Shown here in pieces: positions 16,179-25,726 of a DNA stretch of 62,658 nt. This DNA comes from Poseidonibacter ostreae (GTDB lineage Bacteria > Campylobacterota > Campylobacteria > Campylobacterales > Arcobacteraceae). Location of the stretch: the NCBI RefSeq assembly GCF_009208075.1, contig NZ_WFKJ01000013.1, positions 1 through 62,658 of the forward strand, given 5' to 3'. The translations under genes were made by a program, and so were the position numbers. The number at the start of each line of letters is the position of its first letter. The stretch's first letter is position 1. The notes under the pieces are model-generated. The model saw only the letters and a list, made by a program, of their open reading frames with translations, had not been told where the DNA came from and did no database searches.

Positions 16179-17312
16179 ATGAACACATTAGTCCAAAGTA
16201 TAATTCTTGCCTTTATATTTATATCTATTTTATTATCACTTCCCTCAATATTAAAAGATAGAGATTTTAAAAAATATTCAGATGAACAGTTAAGAGCAAC
16301 TGCAATAGCTAAGGGTTTAAAAGCAATTCCTAATACATATGAAGAACTTTTAGAAATATCTGATTCAAAAGACAATCCAATAAATAAAGAAAAAATAGCT
16401 TTAGGAAAAGAGCTATTTTTCAACCCTAATCTTTCATTAAATAAAAATACTTCATGTGCTACTTGTCACTCTATTAGTAAAAATGAAACAACTTCAAAAG
16501 AAGAGAAAGAACTAATGGATACCAATAACTGTGTTAGGTGTCATTTAAAAGATGAAAGTGGCACAGATAGACTAAGCTCATCAATTGGCGATGGAAACAG
16601 TTTAAATCCACATCACTTAAATACTATGACTATTTTAAACTCATCTTTAGCAAAGTTTTTAACATGGAGTGGTGAAGTTAGAACTTTAAAAGAGCATATA
16701 AAACAATCTATTCAAGCACCATATAAATTAAATATGAATAAAGAAGAAATAGGAAAAAGGTTTGATAAAGATTATGAAGAAATCATAAATTCGCTTGAAG
16801 TATATATTAAAACACTTTTAACAAGAAGTAGTTTTGATAGATTCTTAGAAGGTGATAACCATGCTATTAATGCTAATGCAAAACAAGGATTAGTAAACTT
16901 TATGAATTTTGGATGTAGTGGTTGTCATACGGGTATGAGTGTAGGAGGACAAAGTGTACAAAGATTTCCTTTGAGAAATTTTGCAGGAATACATGACTTA
17001 AGACCAAATCTAGGACCACCACCTGAATTTAAGATTATTGATAATACTTTTCCTTTTGAAAACAAAGGTGAATATATGGGACGAGCAGGAACTAGTTTTT
17101 TTAGAGTTCCTATTTTAAGAAACGTTACTAAAACATCTCCTTATTTTCATAATGGTTCAGTTGACAAAATAAGAAAAGCAGTTGAGATTATGGGAAGACA
17201 TCAATTAGGAATAAACCTTACAAATGTACAGATTGATGATATTGTAGCTTTTCTAAAAACACTTGAAGGTGATATTGTAGATTATACAAATGAGAAAGGA
17301 GAGCTAAAATGA
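16179..17312 (+). CDS. Cytochrome c peroxidase/MauG-family protein with three heme sites
   Basis: 377 residues. An N-terminal hydrophobic segment acts as signal or anchor. Heme motifs are CATCH at 93-97, CVRCH at 118-122 and CSGCH at 246-250. Bacterial peroxidases of this family normally have two; the CVRCH site sits in an insertion just after the first. The remainder follows the family, with FLTWSGEVRTL near residue 164, RVPILRNVTKTSPYFHNGSV near residue 310 (distal region) and a C-terminal helix FLKTLEGD. It should act in the periplasm as a peroxidase or oxidase. It overlaps the next cytochrome gene by 4 bp. Confidence 0.85.
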   Translation: MNTLVQSIILAFIFISILLSLPSILKDRDFKKYSDEQLRATAIAKGLKAIPNTYEELLEISDSKDNPINKEKIALGKELFFNPNLSLNKNTSCATCHSISKNETTSKEEKELMDTNNCVRCHLKDESGTDRLSSSIGDGNSLNPHHLNTMTILNSSLAKFLTWSGEVRTLKEHIKQSIQAPYKLNMNKEEIGKRFDKDYEEIINSLEVYIKTLLTRSSFDRFLEGDNHAINANAKQGLVNFMNFGCSGCHTGMSVGGQSVQRFPLRNFAGIHDLRPNLGPPPEFKIIDNTFPFENKGEYMGRAGTSFFRVPILRNVTKTSPYFHNGSVDKIRKAVEIMGRHQLGINLTNVQIDDIVAFLKTLEGDIVDYTNEKGELK

Positions 17313-19141
17313 TGAAACTATTAAATATAAAAGTATTAATTCTAATAATATTTTTAACAGGTATTTTACAAATTGATATTTTAAATATATCATGGAAGTA
17401 CCTTACAACTATATCTATAGTCCATGCTTTTGCTTCAATTGTATTATCTATATTTTATATCATTCCTTTTGTAAATAAACACGCTTATAAATATATAGTA
17501 GTAAAAAGAGTTAATAGTAAAATAGGATGGACTTTAGGTTTTATTTTACTTCTTTGTATTTTAAGTGGCTTTTATCTTTTCTTTATAGGAAATACAGGTG
17601 GGGATATATTAGGAGTTTACTCTTTTAATATTCACTTATATAGTTCTTTTATTTTAATAGCTTTTTTACTATATCACACTAAAAATCCTCATAAAAATGC
17701 ACTTAAATCAATGGCTAGTATTTTTGTATTATTAAGTATATTAAATCCTACAAATTCATACTCGTATGAAACAAAACTAGTTGGCTTTGAACTTGAAGAT
17801 GGAAAAACTATGTATCATAGTGAAGATTGGACAAATTCAACAAAATGTAAATCTTGTCATACTGAAATATTTAATCAATGGGCAGACTCAAATCACAAAA
17901 ACATGGTTGATTCAAATCCTTATTATATGGTTATGGAAAACCTAGCAGGAGAAGTTGAAGGACAAGAGTTTAGACAATGGTGTATGTCATGTCATAATCC
18001 AAGTGGAGTTACAACAGGACTTACAAAATCCTCACACTATATGAACGAAAATTCATTAGCAAATACCTTATTTGATAAACAAGCTAAAACACTTAGAGAT
18101 AATTATAAACAACATGGTAATTCAAGATTAGAAGAAGGTGTATCATGTCTTACATGTCATAGAATATCTGATGCAACAAGCCAAGGGAATGCTTCTTATA
18201 AATTAGATATAACAAATAGGAAGAAATATCCTTTTGAAGATGATGAATCAAGTCTTGGTTCATATTTAGGCGAAAAGTTTATAAATGCAAAACCAAAAGT
18301 ACACAAAGATAGTTATATGAAACCACTTTATAAAAAAAGTGCTTACTGTGCTTCATGTCACGATGAAACATCACCAATTACTGGAAAACAAATAGTTTCT
18401 ACTTTTAAAGAGTGGGAAAACTCACCTTATAATAACTTAGCAGACAAAACAAAACATAAATCATGTATAGATTGTCATATGACTAATTTAGAAAATGATA
18501 AATTCTCACCACTTAAAGGAACATCAACAAACGGTGGAGTTTTAAAAGATGATGTTAAAGTACACTATTTTTCAGGCTCAAATCATTTTCTTTCAGGACT
18601 TAAAAGTAAGAAACATGAAGATCAAACTTTACAATTACTAAGAACGGCTGCAAAATTAGATATAGATATTAAAAACAATGCCTTAGAAGTTGCAGTTACA
18701 AATATAGGAGCTGGACATCACTTACCAACTGGAGTCGCTGATTTTAGAGAGCTATGGCTTGATATAACAGTAAAAGATCTACAAGGTAATATAGTCTTTT
18801 CATCTGGGAAGTTAAAAGAAGATGGAAATCTAGATATTGATGCAAGACCTTTTATGAAAGTTTTTGGTGATGAAAAGGGCAAAGAAGTTGGGTTACTATT
18901 TTGGAAATATAAAACTTTATTAAGTGATACAAGAATTAAAGCAAAAGAAAGAAGAGTTCATAAATATAATCTAAAAGAGAATCTAAACTATCCACTTAAA
19001 GCAGAAGTAAAACTAAACTTTAGAATATATCCTCAATGGGTAACAAATATAGTTCAAAAATCATACCCAGCTCTTCCATCTCCTCCTGTTATAACAATAG
19101 AAGAGATAAGCCAAGTATTTAAAAAAGAGCTTAGAAAATAA
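17309..19141 (+). CDS. Membrane-anchored pentaheme cytochrome c with a cytochrome-b-like N terminus
   Basis: 610 residues. The first 150 hold four membrane helices with histidines at 39, 58, 109 and 123; the 109/123 pair and His39 are placed like heme b ligands. The rest is periplasmic with five CxxCH sites starting at residues 180, 225, 280, 347 and 386 (CKSCH, CMSCH, CLTCH, CASCH, CIDCH). A beta-rich end contains GAGHHLPTGVADFRELWLDI, seen in multiheme c554-like proteins. It probably moves electrons between the quinone pool and the periplasm, with the three-heme peroxidase-like protein, whose gene overlaps it by 4 bp, as partner. Confidence 0.82.
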   Translation: MMKLLNIKVLILIIFLTGILQIDILNISWKYLTTISIVHAFASIVLSIFYIIPFVNKHAYKYIVVKRVNSKIGWTLGFILLLCILSGFYLFFIGNTGGDILGVYSFNIHLYSSFILIAFLLYHTKNPHKNALKSMASIFVLLSILNPTNSYSYETKLVGFELEDGKTMYHSEDWTNSTKCKSCHTEIFNQWADSNHKNMVDSNPYYMVMENLAGEVEGQEFRQWCMSCHNPSGVTTGLTKSSHYMNENSLANTLFDKQAKTLRDNYKQHGNSRLEEGVSCLTCHRISDATSQGNASYKLDITNRKKYPFEDDESSLGSYLGEKFINAKPKVHKDSYMKPLYKKSAYCASCHDETSPITGKQIVSTFKEWENSPYNNLADKTKHKSCIDCHMTNLENDKFSPLKGTSTNGGVLKDDVKVHYFSGSNHFLSGLKSKKHEDQTLQLLRTAAKLDIDIKNNALEVAVTNIGAGHHLPTGVADFRELWLDITVKDLQGNIVFSSGKLKEDGNLDIDARPFMKVFGDEKGKEVGLLFWKYKTLLSDTRIKAKERRVHKYNLKENLNYPLKAEVKLNFRIYPQWVTNIVQKSYPALPSPPVITIEEISQVFKKELRK

Positions 19142-19145
19142 GAGT

Positions 19146-20606
19146 TTATGGTCTATAAACTCTTATATTTGTATAGTTTTCTGCATCACGTAAGTATTGT
19201 GCATGGAGTTGACTTAATATTCCTTTATCACAATAAAATAAATACTCTTTATCCTGAGGAAGCTTTTTAAATTCACTTTTTAGTTTAAAGAATGGAATTT
19301 TAATAGTTTCACAAGCAGTTTCAATACAATGATCACTTTGTCTAATATCAATAATAGTATATTTTCCACTTGAAATATCACTTATAGTTTCCATTTGACC
19401 AATATCTGAAATATCATTTACTATTTCATGTACTTTTATACTAACAGCATTTTCAACAGCTGTATCTAAAACTGAATAATCAAACTTTTTAGCTTCTACT
19501 TCCATTCTTTTATATGAACCATGAATAACAGGGTTTTTTGAAATAACTCCACAATACTCTGGCATAGTTTCAGCAAATCTTCTTGTACCTATATCATTTG
19601 CTATATTCATAATATCTTGTTTATGCATAGTTGAAAGAGGTCTTAATATAAGTTTACTTGTAACTTGGTCTATTAAAGCAAGATTTCTTAATGTTTGACT
19701 AGATACTTGTGCAACACTTTCTCCTGTTAATAAGGCATCTATCCCCATCTCATCAGCAATTTTTTCTGAAGCTTTTAACATTAATCTTTTTAAAGTTACA
19801 CCCATATATGTTTCTGCTGTTGATCTAAAGATTTCAGTAACAACATCGTCAAAAGGTACAGAGATAAATGAAACATTATGAGAAGAGCCAAATTTACTCC
19901 AAAGATATAAAGCTACTTGTTTAACACCGATTTCATGAGCTATTCCACCTAAATTAAAGAAAATAAAGTGAGTTTTAATACCTCTTTTCATCGTAAGATA
20001 TGATGCAACTGTTGAATCAAAGCCACCGGACATTAAAGATAATATTTCTCCTTGACATCCAATAGGGAAACCACCAAGTCCATTATGTTTTAAAGTAATT
20101 ATATATAATTGATTATGAACTAATTCAATATTGATAGTAACTTCTGCAGTTCTTAAATCAACACCTTTAGTATCATTATGTGCAAGCATATATCCACCAA
20201 CAGTTTGTTCAATTTGTGTAGATTTAAAATCATGAGTTCCTGTACGTTTAGCACGAACTACAAAAGTTTTTCCAATAATTTCATGATGCATTGCATCATT
20301 TACTAAAACTTTTATTTGATCTAAAGTATCAATTTTATTAAATTGTATTGCTTCTTGAACAATACCAACACCTGGCGTTTGAAGAAGTATTTGTCTTGTT
20401 TCAGTAGTAAAATCTATTGGGCATAATATTTCAATTTTATCTGAAAACTTTTGTAATTCAATATCTTCATTAATTTGTTTTAAAAGTTTTTTTAAATTAT
20501 TTGAAAGTTGATTAATCATCTGCCGTTTAGCAGATGGACCTTTTATCATAATTTCTGGGAAAAATTTTACTATAAATTTTTGTGTTTTTACTTCTGTTGT
20601 TTCCAT
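19146..20606 (-). CDS. thiI: tRNA 4-thiouridine synthase ThiI with rhodanese domain
   Basis: 486 residues. Order: an N-terminal ferredoxin-like and THUMP region (PEIMIKGPSAKRQM, then FVVRAKRTGTHDF), the PP-loop ATP site LMSGGFDSTVASY near residue 195, and a C-terminal rhodanese domain from about residue 395 with YCDKG carrying the active cysteine. ThiI moves sulfur to uridine 8 of tRNA and, in proteins with a rhodanese tail, also to thiamine synthesis. It converges on the cytochrome gene with a 4-bp gap. ATG at 20606. Confidence 0.95.
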   Translation of the reverse strand: METTEVKTQKFIVKFFPEIMIKGPSAKRQMINQLSNNLKKLLKQINEDIELQKFSDKIEILCPIDFTTETRQILLQTPGVGIVQEAIQFNKIDTLDQIKVLVNDAMHHEIIGKTFVVRAKRTGTHDFKSTQIEQTVGGYMLAHNDTKGVDLRTAEVTINIELVHNQLYIITLKHNGLGGFPIGCQGEILSLMSGGFDSTVASYLTMKRGIKTHFIFFNLGGIAHEIGVKQVALYLWSKFGSSHNVSFISVPFDDVVTEIFRSTAETYMGVTLKRLMLKASEKIADEMGIDALLTGESVAQVSSQTLRNLALIDQVTSKLILRPLSTMHKQDIMNIANDIGTRRFAETMPEYCGVISKNPVIHGSYKRMEVEAKKFDYSVLDTAVENAVSIKVHEIVNDISDIGQMETISDISSGKYTIIDIRQSDHCIETACETIKIPFFKLKSEFKKLPQDKEYLFYCDKGILSQLHAQYLRDAENYTNIRVYRP

Positions 20607-20685
20607 AATACATAAGCCTTAATTTTTAATAGGCGGCATTATAGCATAACAGATGTAAAGGATAGAATATTAAAAAAAGAGTTTT

Positions 20686-21102
20686 TTAAAAAACAAAGGA
20701 AATATCTACAATACTTAAATTATAAATATCTATTTTTACACCTGCGCTATCTAAAACACTATAGTTTAAAGTAAGTTCATTTGGATTTGCTATTTCAGCA
20801 TTTGATTCTACAAATTTTGTATATTTATCAAAATCAACAACTGAATAAATAAACATTGCTTTTGCTTTAAAATTTTCATTATTAATATATTTTTCATATA
20901 CCTCTTTATAACTTGCTTCATCATATTTATCATAAAAATTTTTCTTATATAATGATTCACATAACTCTTGCTTTTTAAAGTCTTTGCTTGCATAAGTAAA
21001 ATAATCATCTGCAATTATTGATTCTAAATCAGGATGTATTTCAAAAAAATTATACTTAATATATCCATCTTCATTTGATATTTCATGAGTAGTTTTTATC
21101 AT
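20686..21102 (-). CDS. Protein of unknown function
   Basis: 138 residues, acidic, no membrane helix or signal. It begins MIKTTHEISNEDGYIKYNFFEIHPDLESII and has a central tyrosine- and lysine-rich helical part (YKKNFYDKYDEASYKEVYEKY) and a beta-like end. I recognise no family. The ATG at 21102 has an AAAGAAAATATG-type weak ribosome site. It lies 79 bp upstream of thiI on the same strand. Confidence 0.6.
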   Translation of the reverse strand: MIKTTHEISNEDGYIKYNFFEIHPDLESIIADDYFTYASKDFKKQELCESLYKKNFYDKYDEASYKEVYEKYINNENFKAKAMFIYSVVDFDKYTKFVESNAEIANPNELTLNYSVLDSAGVKIDIYNLSIVDISFVF

Positions 21103-21219
21103 ATTTTCTTTACCTTAAATGTTTTTGTAATTTTACCATATACTAATTTTATCTATCTTATGTACAAATATTATAAATTTTTATTTTATTTTTGTATATG
21201 CTTTTATATAAATAAAGAC

Positions 21220-21335
21220 TATACATAATGTATATTTTTAATATCAAATTGATATACTTAAAATAATTTATTTATTTACTTTTATTTCAAAAAATTATTA
21301 ATTCTATAGAACCTATACAATAGGTCTTATAGAAT
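21220..21335. repeat. Cluster of three palindromes in a gene-free AT-rich gap
   Basis: The gap 21103-21499 has no convincing gene. It holds TATACATAATGTATA (21220-21234, 7-bp arms), ATATCAAATTGATAT (21241-21255, 7-bp arms) and a long hairpin with 16-bp arms at 21301-21316 and 21320-21335 that differ at two central positions, with a 3-base loop. No T run follows the long hairpin. Copies of TGTACA occur at 21161 and 21341. The role is not known. Confidence 0.5.
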
Positions 21336-21440
21336 ATTTATGTACATATTATAATCATTTTATATATAGTTTATATGTAATCATTATGTATAATATTTAA
21401 AATTAGAACAATAGATTTATTTAGATTAACTTTATTAAAA

Positions 21441-21470
21441 ATACAAAAAGCTTTGAAAATACTTCAAAGC
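21441..21470 (-). terminator. Rho-independent terminator of hypF
   Basis: On the minus strand, perfect 8-bp arms GCTTTGAA and TTCAAAGC (21463-21470 and 21450-21457) with a 5-base loop are followed by TTTTTGTATTTTT. It lies 30 bp after the hypF stop codon, so hypF transcription ends here. Confidence 0.8.
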
Positions 21471-21499
21471 CCTCCCCTATTTCTTTTATAGATGTGTAA

Positions 21500-23731
21500 T
21501 TAAAGTTGTGAATATATTTGTCCGACAGAAATTCCACCATCATTTAAAGGAATATTTTTTGAGTAGTAATACTCTTTATTTAAAGAGTCTAATTTTGAGA
21601 TTAGTAATTCAAAAAGTGTTTTATTTTGAAAGACTCCCCCACTTAAAACTAAAGGTAAATCTTTATAACTACTTGAAATTTCTAAGATGATATTTACTAA
21701 AGTATTTATAAATTTTGAACAAATAAGAGTCTTATTTTTATCTTTTACTATTTCTTTAATCATAGAGGAAATATCTATTTCTTCATCATTGATATTATAA
21801 GAATAACTATCTTTTATAGAAGAATCATACTCTTGTTCTATTAAGAGACCAGTTTCTCCCTCATAACTTTGTATTTGGCAAATATCAGCTAATGATGCAA
21901 CTGCATCAAATAGACGTCCTATTGAGCTTGTAAGTGGTGAGTTTAAACCTTTTTGCCACATAGTATAAAGCATAGATATTTCACTTGCTTTAAAAGCTTT
22001 TACACACTCTAAATCTAGTGTTTTTATCTCATCTAAACTATATATATCAAATAATAAAGATAAGGCGACTCTTTTTGGCTCTTTAACCGATACTTCCCCA
22101 CCTAAAAGTTTAAAATATTTTAAGTGCTTAACTCTTTTGTATTTTTTATTATCACATACAAAAACTTCTCCACCCCAAATATTTTTATCATCACCATAGC
22201 CAGTTCCATCAAATGCAAAACCTATAACTTCTTTTTTAAGATTATATTCTGCCATACAACTTAAAATATGTGCATAGTGATGTTGTATTTGAACTATTGT
22301 TTTTGTTTCAAAAGTTTTAGCAAATTTAGTACTTTCATAATTTGGGTGTTTATCACAAATAATCACATCAGGTTCAAAGTCATAAAAGTCTTTAAAAGTT
22401 TGAATAGTTCTTTTAAAATATTCTATAGATTCTATAGAGTTTAAATCAGCAATATGAGGTGATAAAATTAAATTATTTTCAAAAGCTATTGAGATTGTAG
22501 ATTTTTGATTTGCACCTAAGGCTAAAATCTTTTTATCAAAAGACTTTTCTAGTTTTAAAGCAGTAGGAGCATAAGCTCTTGCATTTCGCAAACTTAAGAT
22601 ATCATTATTCACAACTTGTATAACAGAATCATCACATGAGTTGATAATATCTCTGTTAAAGTCTAGAATATATTCAACTACTAAAGGAAGTTTTTCTATA
22701 ATTTCATCTTTAAATCTAATAATTGGTTCATCTTTTAAATTTGCACTTGTTGCAATAATTGGATTATCTAAGTATCTAAAAAGAATATTATGTAAAGGTG
22801 TATAAGCTATAAAGCACCCTAGTCTTGAAATATCAGGAGCCACAAAATGACTTAAACTTGTATTTTCTTTTCTTTTAACTAAGACAATTGGCTTTTCTTT
22901 TGAGTTTAAAAACTCTTCTTCTTTTTTTGTTATATTTGTATACTCTTTAATGCTCTGTATATTTTTAAACATAACAGCTAATGGTTTGCTTGGTCTACTT
23001 TTTCTAATTCTTAATTCTTCTACAGTTTTAGTGTTTTTTGCATCACAAATCAGATGAAAACCACCTATTCCTTTTATAGCTACAATAGCACCATTATTGA
23101 TATATTTAGCTATACTTTTAATAGCTTCTATATCGCGTGCAAGTTTTTCATTTTTATTATTATACAAACTTACATTTGGACCACACTTAGAGCAAGAAAC
23201 TGGCTGTGCATGATATCTTCTATTTGTCGGATCTTCATACTCTTTTTTACAAGTGGGACATAAATCAAACTCTTTCATTGAAGTATTTACTCTATCATAA
23301 GGAACTGTTTTAATAATAGAATATCTTGGTCCACAATTTGTACAGTTTGTTAAAGCATAATTGTATCTATGATTTGATTTATCATTGATATCATCAATAC
23401 AATCATCACAAATTGCTATATCGCTTGAGATTATTGTAGATTTTTTATTTGAAGTTTGACTTTGAATAATTTCAAAGTTTTCATAGATTTTTGATGACGT
23501 TATTTCTTTTATTTCAATACTATTTATTTTTGATAAAACAGGAGGGTTTTCTTCTAGTTCTTTTAAGAATAAATCACAGTTTTTACTACTTGAATATAGA
23601 AGAATATTAACTCCCCTATCGTCATTATTTACCCAGCCATTTATTTTATATTTTAAGGCTAGATTATAAACAAAAGGACGAAATCCAACACCTTGTACAA
23701 TACCTTTTATTTTTACTTTAAACGTAAGCAT
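21500..23731 (-). CDS. hypF: Carbamoyltransferase HypF
   Basis: 743 residues, full length. HypF makes carbamoyl-adenylate from carbamoyl phosphate and ATP and passes the carbamoyl group to HypE for CN ligand synthesis. Domains in order: acylphosphatase (GIVQGVGFRPFVYNLAL near residue 10), two zinc fingers (CDDCIDD to CTNCGPRYS, CPTCKKEYEDP to CSKCGP), YrdC-like (IAKYINNGAIVAIKGIGGFH near residue 212) and Kae1-like (QIQHHYAHILSCMAE with metal histidines; LSGGVFQNKTL near the end). It is transcribed apart from the hyp operon, divergent from a histidine kinase (72-bp gap), and ends at its own terminator. Confidence 0.97.
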   Translation of the reverse strand: MLTFKVKIKGIVQGVGFRPFVYNLALKYKINGWVNNDDRGVNILLYSSSKNCDLFLKELEENPPVLSKINSIEIKEITSSKIYENFEIIQSQTSNKKSTIISSDIAICDDCIDDINDKSNHRYNYALTNCTNCGPRYSIIKTVPYDRVNTSMKEFDLCPTCKKEYEDPTNRRYHAQPVSCSKCGPNVSLYNNKNEKLARDIEAIKSIAKYINNGAIVAIKGIGGFHLICDAKNTKTVEELRIRKSRPSKPLAVMFKNIQSIKEYTNITKKEEEFLNSKEKPIVLVKRKENTSLSHFVAPDISRLGCFIAYTPLHNILFRYLDNPIIATSANLKDEPIIRFKDEIIEKLPLVVEYILDFNRDIINSCDDSVIQVVNNDILSLRNARAYAPTALKLEKSFDKKILALGANQKSTISIAFENNLILSPHIADLNSIESIEYFKRTIQTFKDFYDFEPDVIICDKHPNYESTKFAKTFETKTIVQIQHHYAHILSCMAEYNLKKEVIGFAFDGTGYGDDKNIWGGEVFVCDNKKYKRVKHLKYFKLLGGEVSVKEPKRVALSLLFDIYSLDEIKTLDLECVKAFKASEISMLYTMWQKGLNSPLTSSIGRLFDAVASLADICQIQSYEGETGLLIEQEYDSSIKDSYSYNINDEEIDISSMIKEIVKDKNKTLICSKFINTLVNIILEISSSYKDLPLVLSGGVFQNKTLFELLISKLDSLNKEYYYSKNIPLNDGGISVGQIYSQL

Positions 23732-23803
23732 TTACTCTCTTTATTTATAAAACATTTTTACATTATTATACCAAATTCATACAAATGTAGTATACTTATT
23801 ATT

Positions 23804-25720
23804 ATGAACTTTAAAAATGAAAAACAATTAATAAGAGTAATAAGATTTGCTGTACCCATAATAATATTACTTTTATCAATAATCATATCTACTTTCCTTT
23901 ATTTTGAGAATAATTCAGATATTGAAAGAATTAAATATAATGTAGAAAAAGAGTTTATCGAGAATAAAAAACACATTATAAAAGAACAAATTGAAAATAT
24001 TTATGACTATATTATTGAAGAACAAAAAGATACAGAACAAAATTTAAAAAACTCCCTTATAAAAAGAGTTCATGAAGCTCATACAATAATTACAAATATT
24101 AATACACAATATAAAGATACTCATACTAAAGAAGAGATAGCTTTAATGGTTAAAACATCATTAAAAGATATTAGATTCAATAACAATAGAGGCTATTTTT
24201 TTGTATATGACAAAAAAGCAATTAACATTATCCATCCATTAAATCCAAAACTTGAGGGTAAAAACCTTATTAACTATCAAGATACAAAAGGTATTTACGT
24301 ATTAAGAGAGTCTCTTGAATTATTAAAAAACAAGAAAGAGTCTTATCAAGAGTGGCACTGGAGAAAAATCAAAGGTGATAATACAGAGTTTAAAAAAATT
24401 GGTTTTGTAAAAAATATATATGAATTAGACTGGTTTTTAGGTACTGGTGAATATGTAGAAGATTTTACAAAAGATATACAAAATAAAGTTTTATCACAAA
24501 TTAACAAATTTAGATTTGGGGAAAATGGCTATTTTATAGTTACAGATAGAAATAACAACTATATAAGTCATATTAACAAAGAACTAATAGGAAAAAATGC
24601 TTTAGTAAAATTAAAAGATATGAATGATTTAAAATCTTTAGAAAAAATTCAAAATGTAATTAATAATAAAAAAGGTTTTGTATATTTAGATTTTTATAAA
24701 CCAGGATCAAAAGATATTTCTTCAAAAATCATATACCTAAAAACAATTCCTAAATGGGGTTGGGTTATTAGTACAGGTTTTTATAAAGATGATATTTCAG
24801 AAATTATTAATAAAAGAAAAAATGAGATAACTATAAAATATAATGAAAACTTAAAAAATTTACTTATTTTTACCATAATAATTACAATAATTTTGTTGAT
24901 TTTATCTTTTTATTTATCAACTATTATTGAAATAAAATTTAAAAACTATAAAAGCAGTATAGAAGCAAAAATAAAAGAAAATGAAAAACAACATGATTTA
25001 TTAGCACAAAAGACGAAACTTGCAGCAATGGGAGAAATGATTGAAAATATTGCTCATCAGTGGAGACAACCTTTATCTGTTATTACAACATCCTCTTCAG
25101 GAATAAAAATACAAAAAGAGATGAATACTCTTAGTGATGAATTCTTAGATAATTCTATAAATAGTATTACTAATTCTGCAAATCATCTCTCTAATACAAT
25201 AGAAGATTTTAAAGACTTTTTTAGACCAGATAAAGAGAAGGTTACATTTGAATTAAAAAATGCAATTGAAAAAACAATAAAACTTCTTGGTTCTAATTTA
25301 AAAGTAAATAACATAAATATTATTCAAAATATTGAAGATATTACTATTAATAGTTATGAAAGAGAGTTATTACAAATATTATTGAATATTATTAACAATG
25401 CACAAGATGCTTTGCTTTCTACAACTAATATGAAAAGATATATCTTTATAGACATATACAAAGAAGATAAGCTAGTTTATATAAAAATTAAAGATAATGC
25501 AAAAGGAATTGATAAAGATATTATACAAAGAGTTTTTGAGCCTTATTTTACTACAAAACATAAAGCTCAAGGAACGGGTATTGGTTTATATATGTCTCAA
25601 GAGATAATCTCAAGACATATAAAAGGTTCATTAGAAGTTGATAATATTACTTATAAGTATGAAGATGAAACTTATACAGGTGCAATTTTTACTGTAATAC
25701 TTCCTATTACACATTCTTAA
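23804..25720 (+). CDS. Cache-domain sensor histidine kinase, no adjacent response regulator
   Basis: 638 residues from the ATG at 23804; an upstream in-frame ATG at 23693 would overlap hypF and add a non-conserved stretch. A membrane helix near residue 20 is followed by a periplasmic double Cache-type sensor (GYFFVYDKKAINIIHPLN, then GENGYFIVTDRNNNYISHI), a second helix near residue 360, and a kinase core: H box IAHQWRQPLSVITT, N box NIINNAQDAL, G box KGID and GTGIGLYMSQEI. Cache kinases sense small organic molecules. The gene is convergent with hydE (6-bp gap) and divergent from hypF; a hydrogenase role is only suggested by position. Confidence 0.87.
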   Translation: MNFKNEKQLIRVIRFAVPIIILLLSIIISTFLYFENNSDIERIKYNVEKEFIENKKHIIKEQIENIYDYIIEEQKDTEQNLKNSLIKRVHEAHTIITNINTQYKDTHTKEEIALMVKTSLKDIRFNNNRGYFFVYDKKAINIIHPLNPKLEGKNLINYQDTKGIYVLRESLELLKNKKESYQEWHWRKIKGDNTEFKKIGFVKNIYELDWFLGTGEYVEDFTKDIQNKVLSQINKFRFGENGYFIVTDRNNNYISHINKELIGKNALVKLKDMNDLKSLEKIQNVINNKKGFVYLDFYKPGSKDISSKIIYLKTIPKWGWVISTGFYKDDISEIINKRKNEITIKYNENLKNLLIFTIIITIILLILSFYLSTIIEIKFKNYKSSIEAKIKENEKQHDLLAQKTKLAAMGEMIENIAHQWRQPLSVITTSSSGIKIQKEMNTLSDEFLDNSINSITNSANHLSNTIEDFKDFFRPDKEKVTFELKNAIEKTIKLLGSNLKVNNINIIQNIEDITINSYERELLQILLNIINNAQDALLSTTNMKRYIFIDIYKEDKLVYIKIKDNAKGIDKDIIQRVFEPYFTTKHKAQGTGIGLYMSQEIISRHIKGSLEVDNITYKYEDETYTGAIFTVILPITHS

Positions 25721-25726
25721 CATTTA

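Noticed and set aside
23693-23803. Upstream start for the Cache histidine kinase
   Set aside because: It overlaps the hypF start and gives a basic/aromatic leader without ribosome site; ATG 23804 is directly before a normal membrane helix.
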